A program made the translations under genes and the position numbers. Below, in pieces: positions 22,478 through 34,939 of a stretch of 64,000 bases of DNA. Position 1 is the stretch's first letter. Every line of letters begins with the position of its first letter. This DNA is from Viscum album (lineage: Eukaryota > Streptophyta > Magnoliopsida > Santalales > Viscaceae): NCBI GenBank assembly GCA_963277665.1, contig OY728143.1, positions 231,003,591 to 231,067,590 of the forward strand, read 5' to 3'. The notes beneath the pieces are model-generated. The model saw nothing but the letters and a program-made list of their open reading frames with translations, did no database searches and was not told where the DNA came from.

Positions 22478-24447
22478 TGTAAGATCCCGACCTTTTCTGG
22501 AGTTGTCTGGGGTGTGATTTCAGGTACTTTTTGTTTTTACATAACTAAATTTTAAGGGAATTATGACTTGGAGTGAATTGGGGTGGAGTCTAAGAAACTT
22601 ATGGAGAAAAAGGGGTTGTGCACGGTTAGTTCACGATTTATACAAACCGTCTAACTGTCTAGTAGAAACTGTGTGCTCTATGGTATTTTGAGGCAGTAGA
22701 TTCCGTATGGTTAAAGCACGATTTTGGAGGGTTTTCAAGGAAATTGTTCATGTTCCCCCATGAAGCAGTGTCTAACGCATGGTTTTCACACGGTTTGTCT
22801 AACAGTGCAACTAAACCATGCACGAGCTAGCAGTGTGATTCTAACATTGTGAATTCTACTTGTTTTTACCTTTTAATGCAATGTTTCTTATCCTATGTGG
22901 CCGTAACTTGGTATTTTACCTTACTATGGGTAAAGAATGGATCTCCCATCGACCTATAAGGATTCCAATTCCAACAGACTGCTTTTATTTGATATTGAAT
23001 ACTTGCATCAAAGATCTACTCTTCTCCTAGTAATGGGATCGCATCCCAGTGAATTTACCATTCATTCTCCTCTCTTCCCTTGAGATAATTAATTTTGAAA
23101 TAATTAATTTTTTGATATTATGATCAAGATAATTAATTACAAGATTAATTATGATGAGTTGAGATTTATAATGGGATAATTAATTTTGGAAAAATTAATT
23201 ATTGTGATATTAATAGGGACAGTGATTATTTAATTGATTGAATTAAATAATGATTATTAAAATGATTAATAAATTATTGAGTTAAATAATGGATTTATTT
23301 TATTTAACTAATTGTTGAATTTGTAATGGTATTTACTTGGATAATTAACTATAAATTATTTATGTTTGAATGAATGGGAATATGGTCATTCAAAATTGAG
23401 AAGTACAAATGGTAACATGGACATCATAAGTTTGAGTAAGATATTGGGAACATGGTCATCCTAATGATATGTATACATGGTAACATGGTCATTATATTTA
23501 TGAGTAATATAATGGGAAAAATTTCATTCTATTGAGGATTATGTATGGTAACATGGTCATCGTACATATGGTTGTGATATTAAAAACTTTGGCAATGTGG
23601 CTTGTAAATGATAAATTAAAGAATGGAAAGAATAGAACTCTGAGTTATGGCCTCACTTAAGAATATTCAGACACTGGAATGAGTTGAATTAAGTAATGAG
23701 ATGTCATATAACCTTTTAATACTATGAGATCCAAAAAAAGTGTGTATTAAGATATGATATTACCTAGGGAACACTTCTAGACCATGCATGAGATGAAGCT
23801 AGTATTGGGGTACGAGTCTCCTTGGGAACCGTAGAGTTAATGTAGTTAGATAAGAATAATTGATAATGTAATAACTATTTATTTAGGAATTTTACTTCTT
23901 TGTTATAGAATTTCATACACAGTATTTTTACTGTACTAGTTTTAGACATCATTGGTGGTGGCAGACTATGTTTTACTCACTCCCTATTTAGGCTGCCTGA
24001 TTGGAACCCAAATAGATTATATTATTGTAGGGAAGGATATAGAAAATGACCTGGGATGGATTGTTGATTTGGGATGGATCAGGGAAGGGGATACCATACA
24101 TGGTTTGGAACCCACATGGGGAGTCTAAGTGTATTTATTTTCAGTTTTATTAAAGACACTTGACACTTATATTGGGATATAATGTTTTCCCTTTCAGTTG
24201 AATAGTGTATTTCTTGTTTTGTTATATTTTGACATGATTATTTTTCTAGTTATATATGATTCCACATTTGTTTATTTATTTCCACTTGTGTTTTACTCTA
24301 ATAATTGAGGGTATAGTATCCCCATGAATAACTTACCAGACCCTCACTACTAGTTGGCAACCTCTAGCATATGGGGAGGTGCACTTGTGGCCATGTGGTG
24401 AACCAACTCAAGACACCATCGTGTGGCAACCGGGTCAGGACATTGCA
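22478..24447 (+). mobile_element. Solo LTR (1970 bp) with perfect 5-bp target duplication
   Basis: Starts 'tgtaagatcccgacc' and ends 'gggtcaggacattgca'. These termini are typical of plant Ty3/gypsy LTRs (TG…CA, with pyrimidine/purine-rich ends partly complementary to each other). It is flanked by identical CTATG repeats (22473-22477 and 24448-24452). No internal region or second LTR of this family is present, so it is the product of LTR-LTR recombination. Internal features are degenerate repeats of 'acggtt…acgattt' near 22620-22820, an AATTAATT-rich block near 23080-23210, and at least three copies of 'ggtaacatggtcat' between about 23410 and 23565. The family is different from the other LTRs in this window. 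Confidence 0.82.
23405..23570 (+). repeat. Degenerate 'acatggtcat' subrepeats inside the solo LTR
   Basis: Repeated phrases 'taacatggacat', 'gaacatggtcat', 'taacatggtcat' and 'taacatggtcat' recur about every 45-65 bp, with ATG/TAT-rich spacers. They look like a decayed minisatellite. Confidence 0.5.
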
Positions 24448-24452
24448 CTATG

Positions 24453-24699
24453 GACCTTATTTCATGTCCTTTCATCACTTATTTATAGCCATAAAATACC
24501 CTTTAAGTCATTTTCACCCCATTATGGTTGAATAAATTTGACAATAAATTACAGCATTACCCCATGGAAAACTTTGGATTCTTCATGTGATCTAGTATGA
24601 GAGGAAAAAATGAAAACATCATCATCGCATTATGATCAATGGTATCCTTAATTCATCCCATAAATAAGTTATTCCTCACAATAGTTGTGGCTTTCCTCT
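24453..24699. other. Spacer right of the solo LTR
   Basis: Continues the host sequence of the solo-LTR insertion. Nothing recognised. Confidence 0.35.
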
Positions 24700-26700
24700 C
24701 CATCCTCTCAAGAAAGGGAAACCCCATTTCTAGCTTGGGTCATCTACCATTCCATCTTTTAGAACAATGTATGGATTGATTCTAGTCCACATAGGATACA
24801 TATAAATTTTCAGATCAATTTTCTTGGAAAAGTTGTGGTTTACTAACATGAAAAATTCCTCTTGCCTACATATAATCTAGATAAATGTAGGGAACTTCAC
24901 AATCCATGGCCGGTGCTAGTCTGAATGCTTCTTTTGTTATCAGGCACATTCCTTCTGAAAATCATATTCCTTGCCTAGGGAAATTTCTGATATTCATAGA
25001 CTTTCAAAGTCCATAAGTAATAGGATACTAGATTCTATAGGAAACCTTTATTTGATAATGTAGTGATACACCCATGTTTTTCTTTTCATATGTTTCCCGC
25101 AAAAATAGTGTGCCAACCAGAGGAACATTCATTCTAAATAAATACCCCTTCTATCTCTATAAGCCCTAACAACACCATGTAGGAAACTAATTTTAGCCAT
25201 GGTCAGTGGAAATTCAATGTTTTTCCCATATCATTTATCATGATCTGAGAACCCCTATGTTCATGATTTATGATTTCCTCTCTACACTTGGATAACGTCA
25301 AAACAACTTGTCCTAGTTAGTCTTTTATCACTCATTGTTTCCATGATTTATGGTCATAGACATATGACCAAAAATATCAAGACAACTTCTTATTTACCAC
25401 ATTATTTTAAACTTCATGGTTGATGTCTCCTACAAGAAAAAAACTAAGTACTTTTATAGCCCTCATATAGAGATAACAACTATATTTTCTGCTAGAATCC
25501 CACTAAACCACCACTCAATAATTATTTATGGCTTTATTCACTCTTTGAAAAGATATGTAGTGATACCTATATCCAATGTCTTGGTCCCAACCATAATGAA
25601 CGTATTATCATTTCCTATATATGGGTTAGAGTAGTTTTGTGAAGTGTTTTCCCCATTATTGGATAATGTTTACATGAAATTATCCATCCATATTCAAGAA
25701 AATTCCTTCCAAAAACAAAAATATCTGTATAGTGAAATCTAAATTTCCATAAACATTCTTAGGATATCAGTAATAGAATTGTATTTTCTTGAAGACACAG
25801 TTTTTTTATTATTAAGTAACACTCCCTATATTTCTTTGCATAAAATTCCCACAAAAAGTGAATGTCAACCAAAGGCTTGTTCATACTTAGTAGAGAACTC
25901 TTTTATATCCATAAGCATAAATGTAATTATAGTGGGAACCCTATTTTCAAGAATTGGTTTGTTCTTATTCTAGGAATACATTTCCCATATCACCCTCTAG
26001 ATATGAAAACCCCCAAATTACAATTTGTAAATCCTCCACCTTCATTTCTAAAAATGATGGAATAAGCCTAAAAATATTACGATGAATAAGGAAATAATTG
26101 ACCATTCAATTGAATATAAGGACATTATAATATTTCCCTCAACTTCCATACCATAAGATGTTAAACTGTATGGTTCATTTCCTAGTCACACAACATTAAA
26201 CTGCATAATACCTCAAACCTAGTATAGGAGGAACCTCTCTTATGGATGTTGGTTAGCCAATGTAATTCCCCTCTATTTACACAATTACAATTTTTGTGTG
26301 AGTGGATTCCAATTCATGGCCATTGCTAACAAATATGCTCCCTTCATTTTAAAACCATATACTCTTTAAAAATCACCCACTAAGGTCTTTTATAAATTTT
26401 AATCTTCACAAACTCCTCGACTATCAGTAATAGGATGTCAGATTCCATAGGACACCATTGTTTGAATATGAATTGACATGGCCCAATTGGATTTACATAA
26501 TTCAAGCACCAAAAGGGTCTTTATCTTAAAGGATCATTCGTACATAGTGGGGCCACATCTATCTCTATAATCCTTGATGAAATCATACTAGAAACCACAT
26601 TTCAACCATGATATGTGGTCACTCCTCGTATTATTGCCTCATATAATGCTTCATATTCAAAAAAAACAAAATTAGGGATTAAAATTCACCATTATCTGTT
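24700..26700 (+). repeat. Three-unit degenerate tandem repeat (~0.65-0.75 kb units)
   Basis: The same series of phrases recurs three times: 'agtaataggat…agattc-atagga' near 25016, 25770 and 26428; then a 'cc-acaaaaa…caacca' block; then 'atctctataa' and 'accat-g-…agtgg'. Units 1 and 3 are the most alike, for example the block ending near 25205 and its counterpart ending near 26625. Tandem repeats between pol and the 3' LTR are a known feature of Tat/Ogre elements, which supports this tract belonging to the element whose pol ends at about 22.1 kb. Unit limits are approximate. Confidence 0.55.
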
Positions 26701-27399
26701 TGAATTTTTTTAACATTCTCATATATCTAACCATAATTAGGTAATCATTCCATAACTCACTATCAAGGATGTTCAGCCTAAAACACCAGTTGAATTAGTC
26801 AGGCTTGGAAGACTCTAAACTAGCCATTGTAAAGATACATAGTAGTCACCATGATGAAAATATACAAATGGAACCTTGTATAAAATTCAAATCACACATG
26901 TTATGTCTAAACCACATTTTAGTTATGAAATAATTTGGTTGGTAATATAAAAGATGAAATGTCAATAGGTTTATTCATGTAACCCTAGTAATATTCAAAA
27001 ATATGATTGGTGGTCCCCTTATCACAAGCAAATATTCTAAAATTTACTGATCCTTCATAAAAATAAGCTGAATCAAGTGTTATGTTGATAGTAATTTTGA
27101 TTAAACCCATCCATCACTGATACTCTAGAAGATATAATTTCAACTTGAATAAACTAGGATATGATTGAGATTGATATCTAGTGATAAAACGATTTTGATT
27201 TTACAGGAGATTATCACCCAAAACATTGAATTTTTTATTGATTGGAACTACATAGTTTGATAAAGGATAGATACAAGCGAGAGAACATGTTTTCATTTAT
27301 TTATTGGATTGAATGTTAAGAATAACGTACAAAACTCAGAGTCTCTCAGTATATGTAAAATATTGTAGTTAATACTTTGTGGATTCATAAAAGAGAATA
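26701..27399. other. Unclassified spacer
   Basis: AT-rich, no ORF and no repeat that I can support. Confidence 0.3.
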
Positions 27400-30300
27400 A
27401 TCACCAGGTCAGAATCCTTGATGGCTTGGTCAAACTTAGACAATGTTGGAATCTCTATCTCTACAACATCTCAAAATGCTTTATAAATCTCATCAGCATC
27501 TAGTCCCACATTTTCCTCCTCTTCCACTAGTCGTTTCCCTTCATCAAATTCCACCTCAGTATGTATAAGTTCTTGTTTGAGTCAATACTACTTAGAAAGA
27601 AGTCGTTCTACCAAGGTTATATTATCTTCAACTTGAACATGTCTCGTCGTAGCCTACCCAACATGATCAATGACTTTTATGATAAGTATATTTGTTGTTG
27701 TAGCAATATGGGTTGTGGATTCCATGTATGAGAGACAAGACTAGAGCACACTAGCCATCCCCCAAGTGGAACTTTCTATTTTTACCAACTCATGTATGGT
27801 ATAATAATCAAACCCCCAAATCCCGAGCAATAAAATAATTGTATGTAATATGGGTAGTTTCATTTTAATTTTTAAGGGTGTATTAGAAATCATCTTCATG
27901 ATGCCTTTCCATAGCGTCTGATAGGTAATGAGGAGATTGTCGAGAGTCTCTTGATCTGCATCAGAATCACTCATAGATGGTGGAATGTATTCAAGAACTA
28001 GTTAAACATGAGGGGTTCCCGAATAAATTCCTATATCATGGGTTTGATCCATGAAAACTGGATCTTTTGTAGCATCAATAGGTTGAGATGTTAGAGAATC
28101 ATTTAGAACCACAATGGATTGTTTCAATGATTATGGTGTCATATGATTTAAACCACTGATACCTAAACATTTGAAGGTAAGGAATAACTGGAGGGGTGGA
28201 TAACATACCTTCACATGTTTAAATTTCTACAACCCTCACCTATATTTTTTCAATCACTACAAAAATAGATGATATGTACTCAATTTTTAGGTTGTCTTGA
28301 TGTTCTTCTAGGGATTGAAATACAATTTTTCGACTAAATCAGTGGCCTCCAAGATATCAATCAATGATCCAAAGCTAATAGGAATTATGATCATGGAATT
28401 TGGAATGACATTTCAATCAAACACTCATTGATCCCAAGTAATTTCATCTCCCATTTTAATGAATTATAAAGGAGAAAGGTCAGTATTCCTGATAGAAACA
28501 TCGAACCTCAAAGACTACTCTTTTAATAGGGTAAAAGTCATTTTATCTAGAAGGTTTAACCCACTATGTATTGGAATATTTATGACATCCATAATTGTTC
28601 TAGGGACCCAATCAGCCCCATGTATAATAGCCATTGTAATCACATTTTTTCTGAATAAGAAGTGGTTATAGAACTTCAAGATGTTAATGCTTCTGGGCAC
28701 ATCAAACCTGATCACAATCGTGTGTGAGTTAATTAATCAGCACACAGAAACACAAAACATTATAGATTAGTAATGATATGAAAGAAAACATTTATTCTAT
28801 ACTGAATAAATATTTTCTGCTTCCTTGCGTGAAGATGTTTGGTAATGTCTTGTGAAGGTAGTCTCATCTGGGGAACAAATGGCAGGGCTAGGGGCGGGAA
28901 TATAGTTCTATGATCTAAAATAACCTCTTGCATGTGCCCAAGTTCCCTAGGATATCTGTATTTGATGACTCTCATGATCAAAGAGATGTATACCCTAAAT
29001 ATAGTACCCCATTAGGGATACTCCATGGAATAGAGTTGTGACTGAATCTATATAGCCTCATACAAGCACAACTATTATTGATTCAAGGTTACGATAATAA
29101 AAAAGAAGAAATGTCAATACATATAATAATATTACCTATTATTTGGAATCATCATTATCTTCCATGGATACCACCATTTCCCTTACTCTATTGGGCCAGT
29201 ATCACCTACCCATAAATGAGTGAATATACACATCCATCTCATTAGTGTATGTAACAACTTTATTACAGTTTTCTAATAAATAAATTCATTTATGGGTGGT
29301 GATGATCCTAAATCTAGAAAGATCAAATACATTATCATGAATCACTCTTCAAATATCTTCATTGGACGATATTTTTATTCAAGAATCCCATTCATTCCAA
29401 ACTTATGGGAAGGCTGTGTAAAGGGGGATAAATGGGGTCAAGGAGTCTTCTATTGGGAATGGTGTGAGTTCTAGCCTCTGCACATTCTTCATTTTCATTT
29501 GAGCCACCATGGGACCCCTTAAAGCTATGTTCTTATATGTCCCTATATGGGAGGTAGTAGAAAAGTCCCTATACCATGTTGCATTAGGTGGTACTGCCTC
29601 ATTAGAACCCCCAGAAGGACGTCAATTATCCTCTTTACCTTCACTAAGAAAGGCATAATCATTTCAATTACTCACCTGTAAAATATATGGAGATCACACT
29701 GTGACTAGAAGGATGTTTCAAGATCTTGAATACATTCTCCAGCCACCTTAGGTCCATCATTATATGAAACATTTTTTTTGTTCTTATATATATACATATC
29801 AATGTAATAAAACATCTTTCTCTTGGTGAAGGTTCAAAATATGACTAATGGGAGTGGAATTATTCAAAGCATCTCACTATATCTAGACTATTGGGAAGGC
29901 ATCCATAGGTTGGATTGACATTTGAGTTTGGGGAGAATAACCAATATCCTGGGGGGCTGGACACAATATTATATAATATTTTCTTGGGGTTATATAAACA
30001 AGCAATTTCCTCAGCTGTTTTCTAGGCCTAGAAGGTCTACTGTTCTACCTCTGGACCCCTATGACTCAAGAACCAATTGACCTTAAACAAAAGGAACTGG
30101 TTTCTCTAATTAGTCATCAAGATATAATAAAATCTAAGATTTAACCTAATTCTTGGTGAGTTCAAGCTAAAAACCTTCATAATGCGGCAACTCAATATAA
30201 CACTATGTATATTCCCCTGAGAATAGTATGTAGATTTTCCAAACCACCATTAAATTCATTTCCTTGTGTGTACTATTGATGGATGATTGAAACCTATTTG

Positions 30301-31580
30301 GAATATAGTAAAGTTAGTAGCCAAAACAACATGGTGACTAACCCTCACATTTCATCTTCCCATCGATTCTAGCAACCAAGATTCCCTCTCTCAAAGAGAT
30401 GAGATGACTTATCTATGCATGATCTCCAATGAAATAATTTGCCAAGTTAGTAGTAGGGGCATAAGAAGTATATTTGAAGAATTCATGGTGGTTGATTTGT
30501 TTAATTACATCATTCTCCTTCTAGGTCAATCGGTTTACTGCACTTATACATCCTAGATAAGGCCGTAATCGATCATCTGTGTTATGTCAGTCATTGATAA
30601 ATTGATAGCCTCCTATGTGGGCTGAAATTTGGCCGCAAATAACTTGAATGGATCCTAAAAGCAAGTATAGTGAACCCTCCTGCATATACATCCCATAAAA
30701 CAATATATCTTTTCCATCATTGAATCCATGAGATTAAAAATTTTTCTAGTGAAAAATTAGGACACCATCCATAAGTTTATGACATTGAATCGTTATTTAG
30801 ATTCACACAGTGATATCAACCAACTTCGAAGAGACAAGAAAATAAAACACACTAATCTAACCATCTGATCAACATCAAGGAAAACCTTCTTGGACCAACT
30901 TAGTGAACTGACCCTTATCAATAATCATCCAATAGAAACAAACACTAATTTGATTGTTAAGGGCTGGTAAAATTATTAACCTTCAATCATGGGGTTCATG
31001 GATTCTTGGAAGGTAAGAAATTGTAATCCAATCATAGAATAGAACATCCTACATCAAGAAAGGATCAGTCTTTAGAGGTTCCTTCCCTTATCAATGAGAT
31101 TCTATGAAATCGAGGTGTTCCTCTTCGTGTCATGCCAAACCAGAGTGGGAGGAAGGAATTAATTATACATATCTCTCATAATCGACACCCCTAATATCAT
31201 ATGAACATCCCATAGGCTAACACCAATGTCCCCATGCACCAAATGGAAGGTATTAGTAACCATTATCCATTAACTAAGTAGTTGTGGAATAATATATCGA
31301 TTATTATGGGAATAGGTCTATGATACCTAAAAAGCCTCATATAATCCCACCAACTTCGACTCAATTTTGATATCCTCATAGCTTTAGCATACCCAGAAAG
31401 GCCAACCTCAGGCTAGAACAAAACCACCCCTAGGAGAGGGTCCCATTTTGGTGACCAGACTAACTATTTGTCTATTGTGGATTCCCTTACAATGATCTGA
31501 TTGTAATAAAATTTTGATTCTGGTGATTTCACAACTTCCTCATTCAAAAAATCAATGTAATTCAAAATAAACCCTTTAGA
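27400..31580 (-). pseudogene. Antisense coding-like remnant, possible Tat extra ORF (aORF)
   Basis: Long coding-like runs occur on the - strand only. Upstream end, about 31560-31150: YIDFLNEEVVKSPESKFYYN, then WDPLLGVVLF, YAKAMRISKLSRSWWDYMRL and WCMGTLVLAYGMFI, all in one frame with few stops. Further down: 28981-28760 (YRYPRELGHMQEVILDHRTI), 28715-28515 and 27974-27741. An acidic helix, VEFDEGKRLVEEEENVGLDA, lies near 27570 at the presumed C-terminal side. Tat-lineage elements are known to carry an extra antisense ORF between pol and the 3' LTR, some related to the plant mobile domain family. Position and strand fit that. I cannot confirm the domain, and the blocks are in different frames. 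Confidence 0.4.
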
Positions 31581-34500
31581 ATTGGTTTCCTAAATAAAAG
31601 ACGCCATTGGTGAGATGTTTTCTCAAGGGGTTTTTCTACACCCAAATATCCAAGACACATGTTGTTTTCCTCGATGAAATTTCAGGATCATAACAACTGA
31701 TTGCAACCCAAATCCATAGCTAGATAGCCGGTTTGAAATTAGATTCTTGTAAATACTGCCACCGAGAAGTCCTTCTAGAGATTGATGGTTTCGATCAAAA
31801 TTTCATTTAGAATTATTATCAACCATATAAACAATAGAATTATTCCTCATATCATTAGTAGAAATATCTATTCATTGGTCCATTCATTTTATTTATTTTA
31901 ATAAAACTAGGAAATAAATTGTTATGTTTCTTAAAAGTGGTTTCATAGAAAAGTATATTCAAACATCATAACGTGATACATGGTCCGTGAGGTGTTTTGT
32001 TGGTCCTTGAAGCATCAAATCCTCTATGAAGATTATTGTATCACTCTATGAGAATCATTGTGGTACATTATCATTTGTGGTAGATATGCTTTGAGTAAAT
32101 AGAAAACATCTACACAAAGGGAGAGTAATATGTGTAATAAGTTATAAAGGGATGGTCAATAAAGAATCATTTCACACTGAGGTTTTATAAATGAAAAATG
32201 AGGCCTTGAATCCTTTTTATAAGAGTGGACCCTATTAATAGTCCACATGCATACCCCAAAGTGATTTAAGCTGGACCAAGTTACTCATAGGAATCAATTC
32301 CACTCCATCTAGATTGAATCCTATTCTAAGGGGATGTATTTTTTGGGTCCTAAAATCATAGCATGGAATGTGAAAAGTATTTCATGAATTTGGTATGGGG
32401 AGAATCCACCCAAAAGAAAGAGTTAAAAATTATTAATGGGAGTAAATTCAAAAATAAAGGATCAGATTCACATTTCAATCTCACTATGTGAAGGGATATT
32501 TTTGGGTAGAATTTCACCATGTGGGATGCCACTCCTTATGAAATCCCGAAATGAAAAATTATTTGGGGATCTTGATTCTTACTTCTAATGTCTTGTAAAT
32601 GAAAAAGCACCACAATAGATGTGCATGTCCATATAACCCAGAAAATGGTTAGACCCTTACATTGATAAAAATTTCTAGGGACAACTGAGATAAAGAGGAT
32701 GAAATATATATCAGAGTTTCAATAAAAATTGATTTTAAGGATGTAAATTGGTCACATAAATCTATGTTAGAATGTAAAAGCACTTGATTATCTGCATACC
32801 CAAAATCCATTATAGACACCATCCAGTAAACCATATGAATATGACCATATGCAGATGATCATAATTCATAGAAAAATGAAACATGGAAGGGTATCCTCCC
32901 CACATAAAAAAACTCAATGCATAAGGAAACCAAACCCACATATAAAAATGGTACACTGGGGGAATTCAATCCATCATGGAAAAACACTATGCGGAATGGG
33001 AAATCTTGTGGTTTTTCTCTTTCCCACTCTCATTTCCTTCCTCTTGTATAGAGTTTGGCCCAAAATTTCCCCTTCATTAATTTTCCTAATTGACTACTAC
33101 ATCAACCTATTTTATGTATTTCTCTAAACCTTGAATGTTCTCCCTTGTGAGATATTCAGTTATGGCCTCTCCCAAAGCCACCAAATATGTATGATCAAAT
33201 CAATGTTAAAAACCGTGTTCCCTCTTGATAATAAATTCCTGTGGTAAATGAGAAACTATGGGTAGTATACAAAAAATTTGTGATCTTTATAATGTTCTTG
33301 ATCATACATTACAATGGTGATGAGGGTCCCAAACATAGAGGTAATTCTAAGGACCTCCTCATTTTAGAGATTGAGTGGAACCACTTTCCTTTCCTATTGT
33401 TGAGGGAAAGTATTATATCCTTCTCTCAGAATATCTAAAATAAGGATGAGGGAATCCCTCTTAGAGTAATCATGTATCCTTTCATGTAGGGTCATATCCA
33501 CCTGGGTGCATAAGTCCCTACCCTGGTTACAAAAACAAGAGATAATATGGGAAACATAGACCATTATCCCTTTCGTAGCCCCAATCTCATCCACCAATAG
33601 TTGAAGGAGAGCATGAGGTTTGTCAAATATTCTACATCCTTTTGTTTATCACACCAAATAATTACTCACATAGTCCTAGAGGATAGTACTTATCTTGATA
33701 TCCAAGCGATCATATGCATTCCCAGTAGAGAATAATTATCTAGATCATCCTCTCACTTACATTCTAAGGGCCTGCATAGGCTCTGAAACTCAAATCTATA
33801 TATGCATATAAATGGTCTATATCCACTATGATACAAAACATCAAAGGGAAACATTCTCGATGAAGCAATAACGTGCCTCCTGTTTGGTGTAATCCCCAAA
33901 AACATTGTTCCATCCTCTTAGAGGGATACATTCCCAACGAGACAAACCTTCAAGGGGTCACATCCCTAATTAAGAAACAATGGGCCTCCTCCATAAGGGT
34001 AATCCCCAAACTTTCTAAACTACATGGGATTTGATTCTTGACTAACTGAGATATGTATTAATCCTCCCTATTTTGTAATACAAACACCAAAATTTAACCT
34101 AGTGTTCTGAAGGGAAATATTTCTTTTGTGGTTATTTCAAATAAATCCTTATTGGACTATATTTCAAGTAAGATCATATATTCCCCCATATAAGGGATCA
34201 CATCACTTCATGGTTATTTAGGGACACATCATCATAAGTCTCACACTAGCCTTGACTAGGAACATTTTTCCTAGTTTTCCTTAATGCATGATGCTAAATG
34301 GCATTGTTCAGTCCCAATCACATGTCCTTAAAAGTTATGTTGTGTACAATTATGTGGAATTTAACATTGTGGGATCTAATAACATTAAATAATATATATT
34401 AGTACCCCATTTAAGGGGCTCTATACGAACGTCAAAACAATTATCATCTTCCTGGATGGTAGAATATTCCAGAGTTCCCCACAATGTGGACTAAATACAG

Positions 34501-34939
34501 TTCCGTAATAATAACTGACAAAGAATATATGTTCCATTCATAAAAGAAACAATTGATGAAGAACCATAGATATATATAGATAATTCTAAATTAGACAAAT
34601 TCTAATGATTGTTCATTTACATAAGGGTGACCTGTTAGGTATATTTTGGATTTAATAAATGATTCATGAACATGCCCTAAATAAAATCTATATTATAATC
34701 CTTAAGTTTTCAATAATTCACTCCAAAATGTTATGATGAGCCTGAAATCCCATCCTCTCGACCAATGTGAGTTATTAAGTATTATTGTCCAAGTTCCCCA
34801 ATGAATTGAAACAATTAAAAATTGGTTCCATGAGCCATCACCGTTATGAGATCCATTGGGTGTTTTCAGTTCCATGAACAAATCTCGTTGGAAACCGACC
34901 TGTCACAAATGGTCATGAAAGAGATGGATTTAAAATTTT
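31581..34939. other. Unclassified; position of the Tat 3' LTR
   Basis: Between the antisense remnant and the truncated chromovirus LTR. Short ORFs on both strands (32849-33127 +, 33394-33597 -) have no recognised content. It may be the Tat 3' LTR, but I found no 5' counterpart and no TG…CA ends, so this stays an inference from position. Confidence 0.3.
33844..34012 (+). repeat. Short degenerate tandem repeat
   Basis: Three copies of 'agggaaacattctcgatgaagcaa'-like sequence, near 33845, 33922 and 33953 (agggatacattcccaacgag; ggggtcacatccctaattaa). Two copies of 'gcctcc…gtaatccccaaa' lie near 33875 and 33984. This is a decayed minisatellite. Confidence 0.5.

Noticed and set aside
23395..23570. 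CRISPR-like regular repeats in the solo LTR
   Set aside because: Repeats are short and degenerate with AT-rich similar spacers, in a plant LTR context. No CRISPR features.
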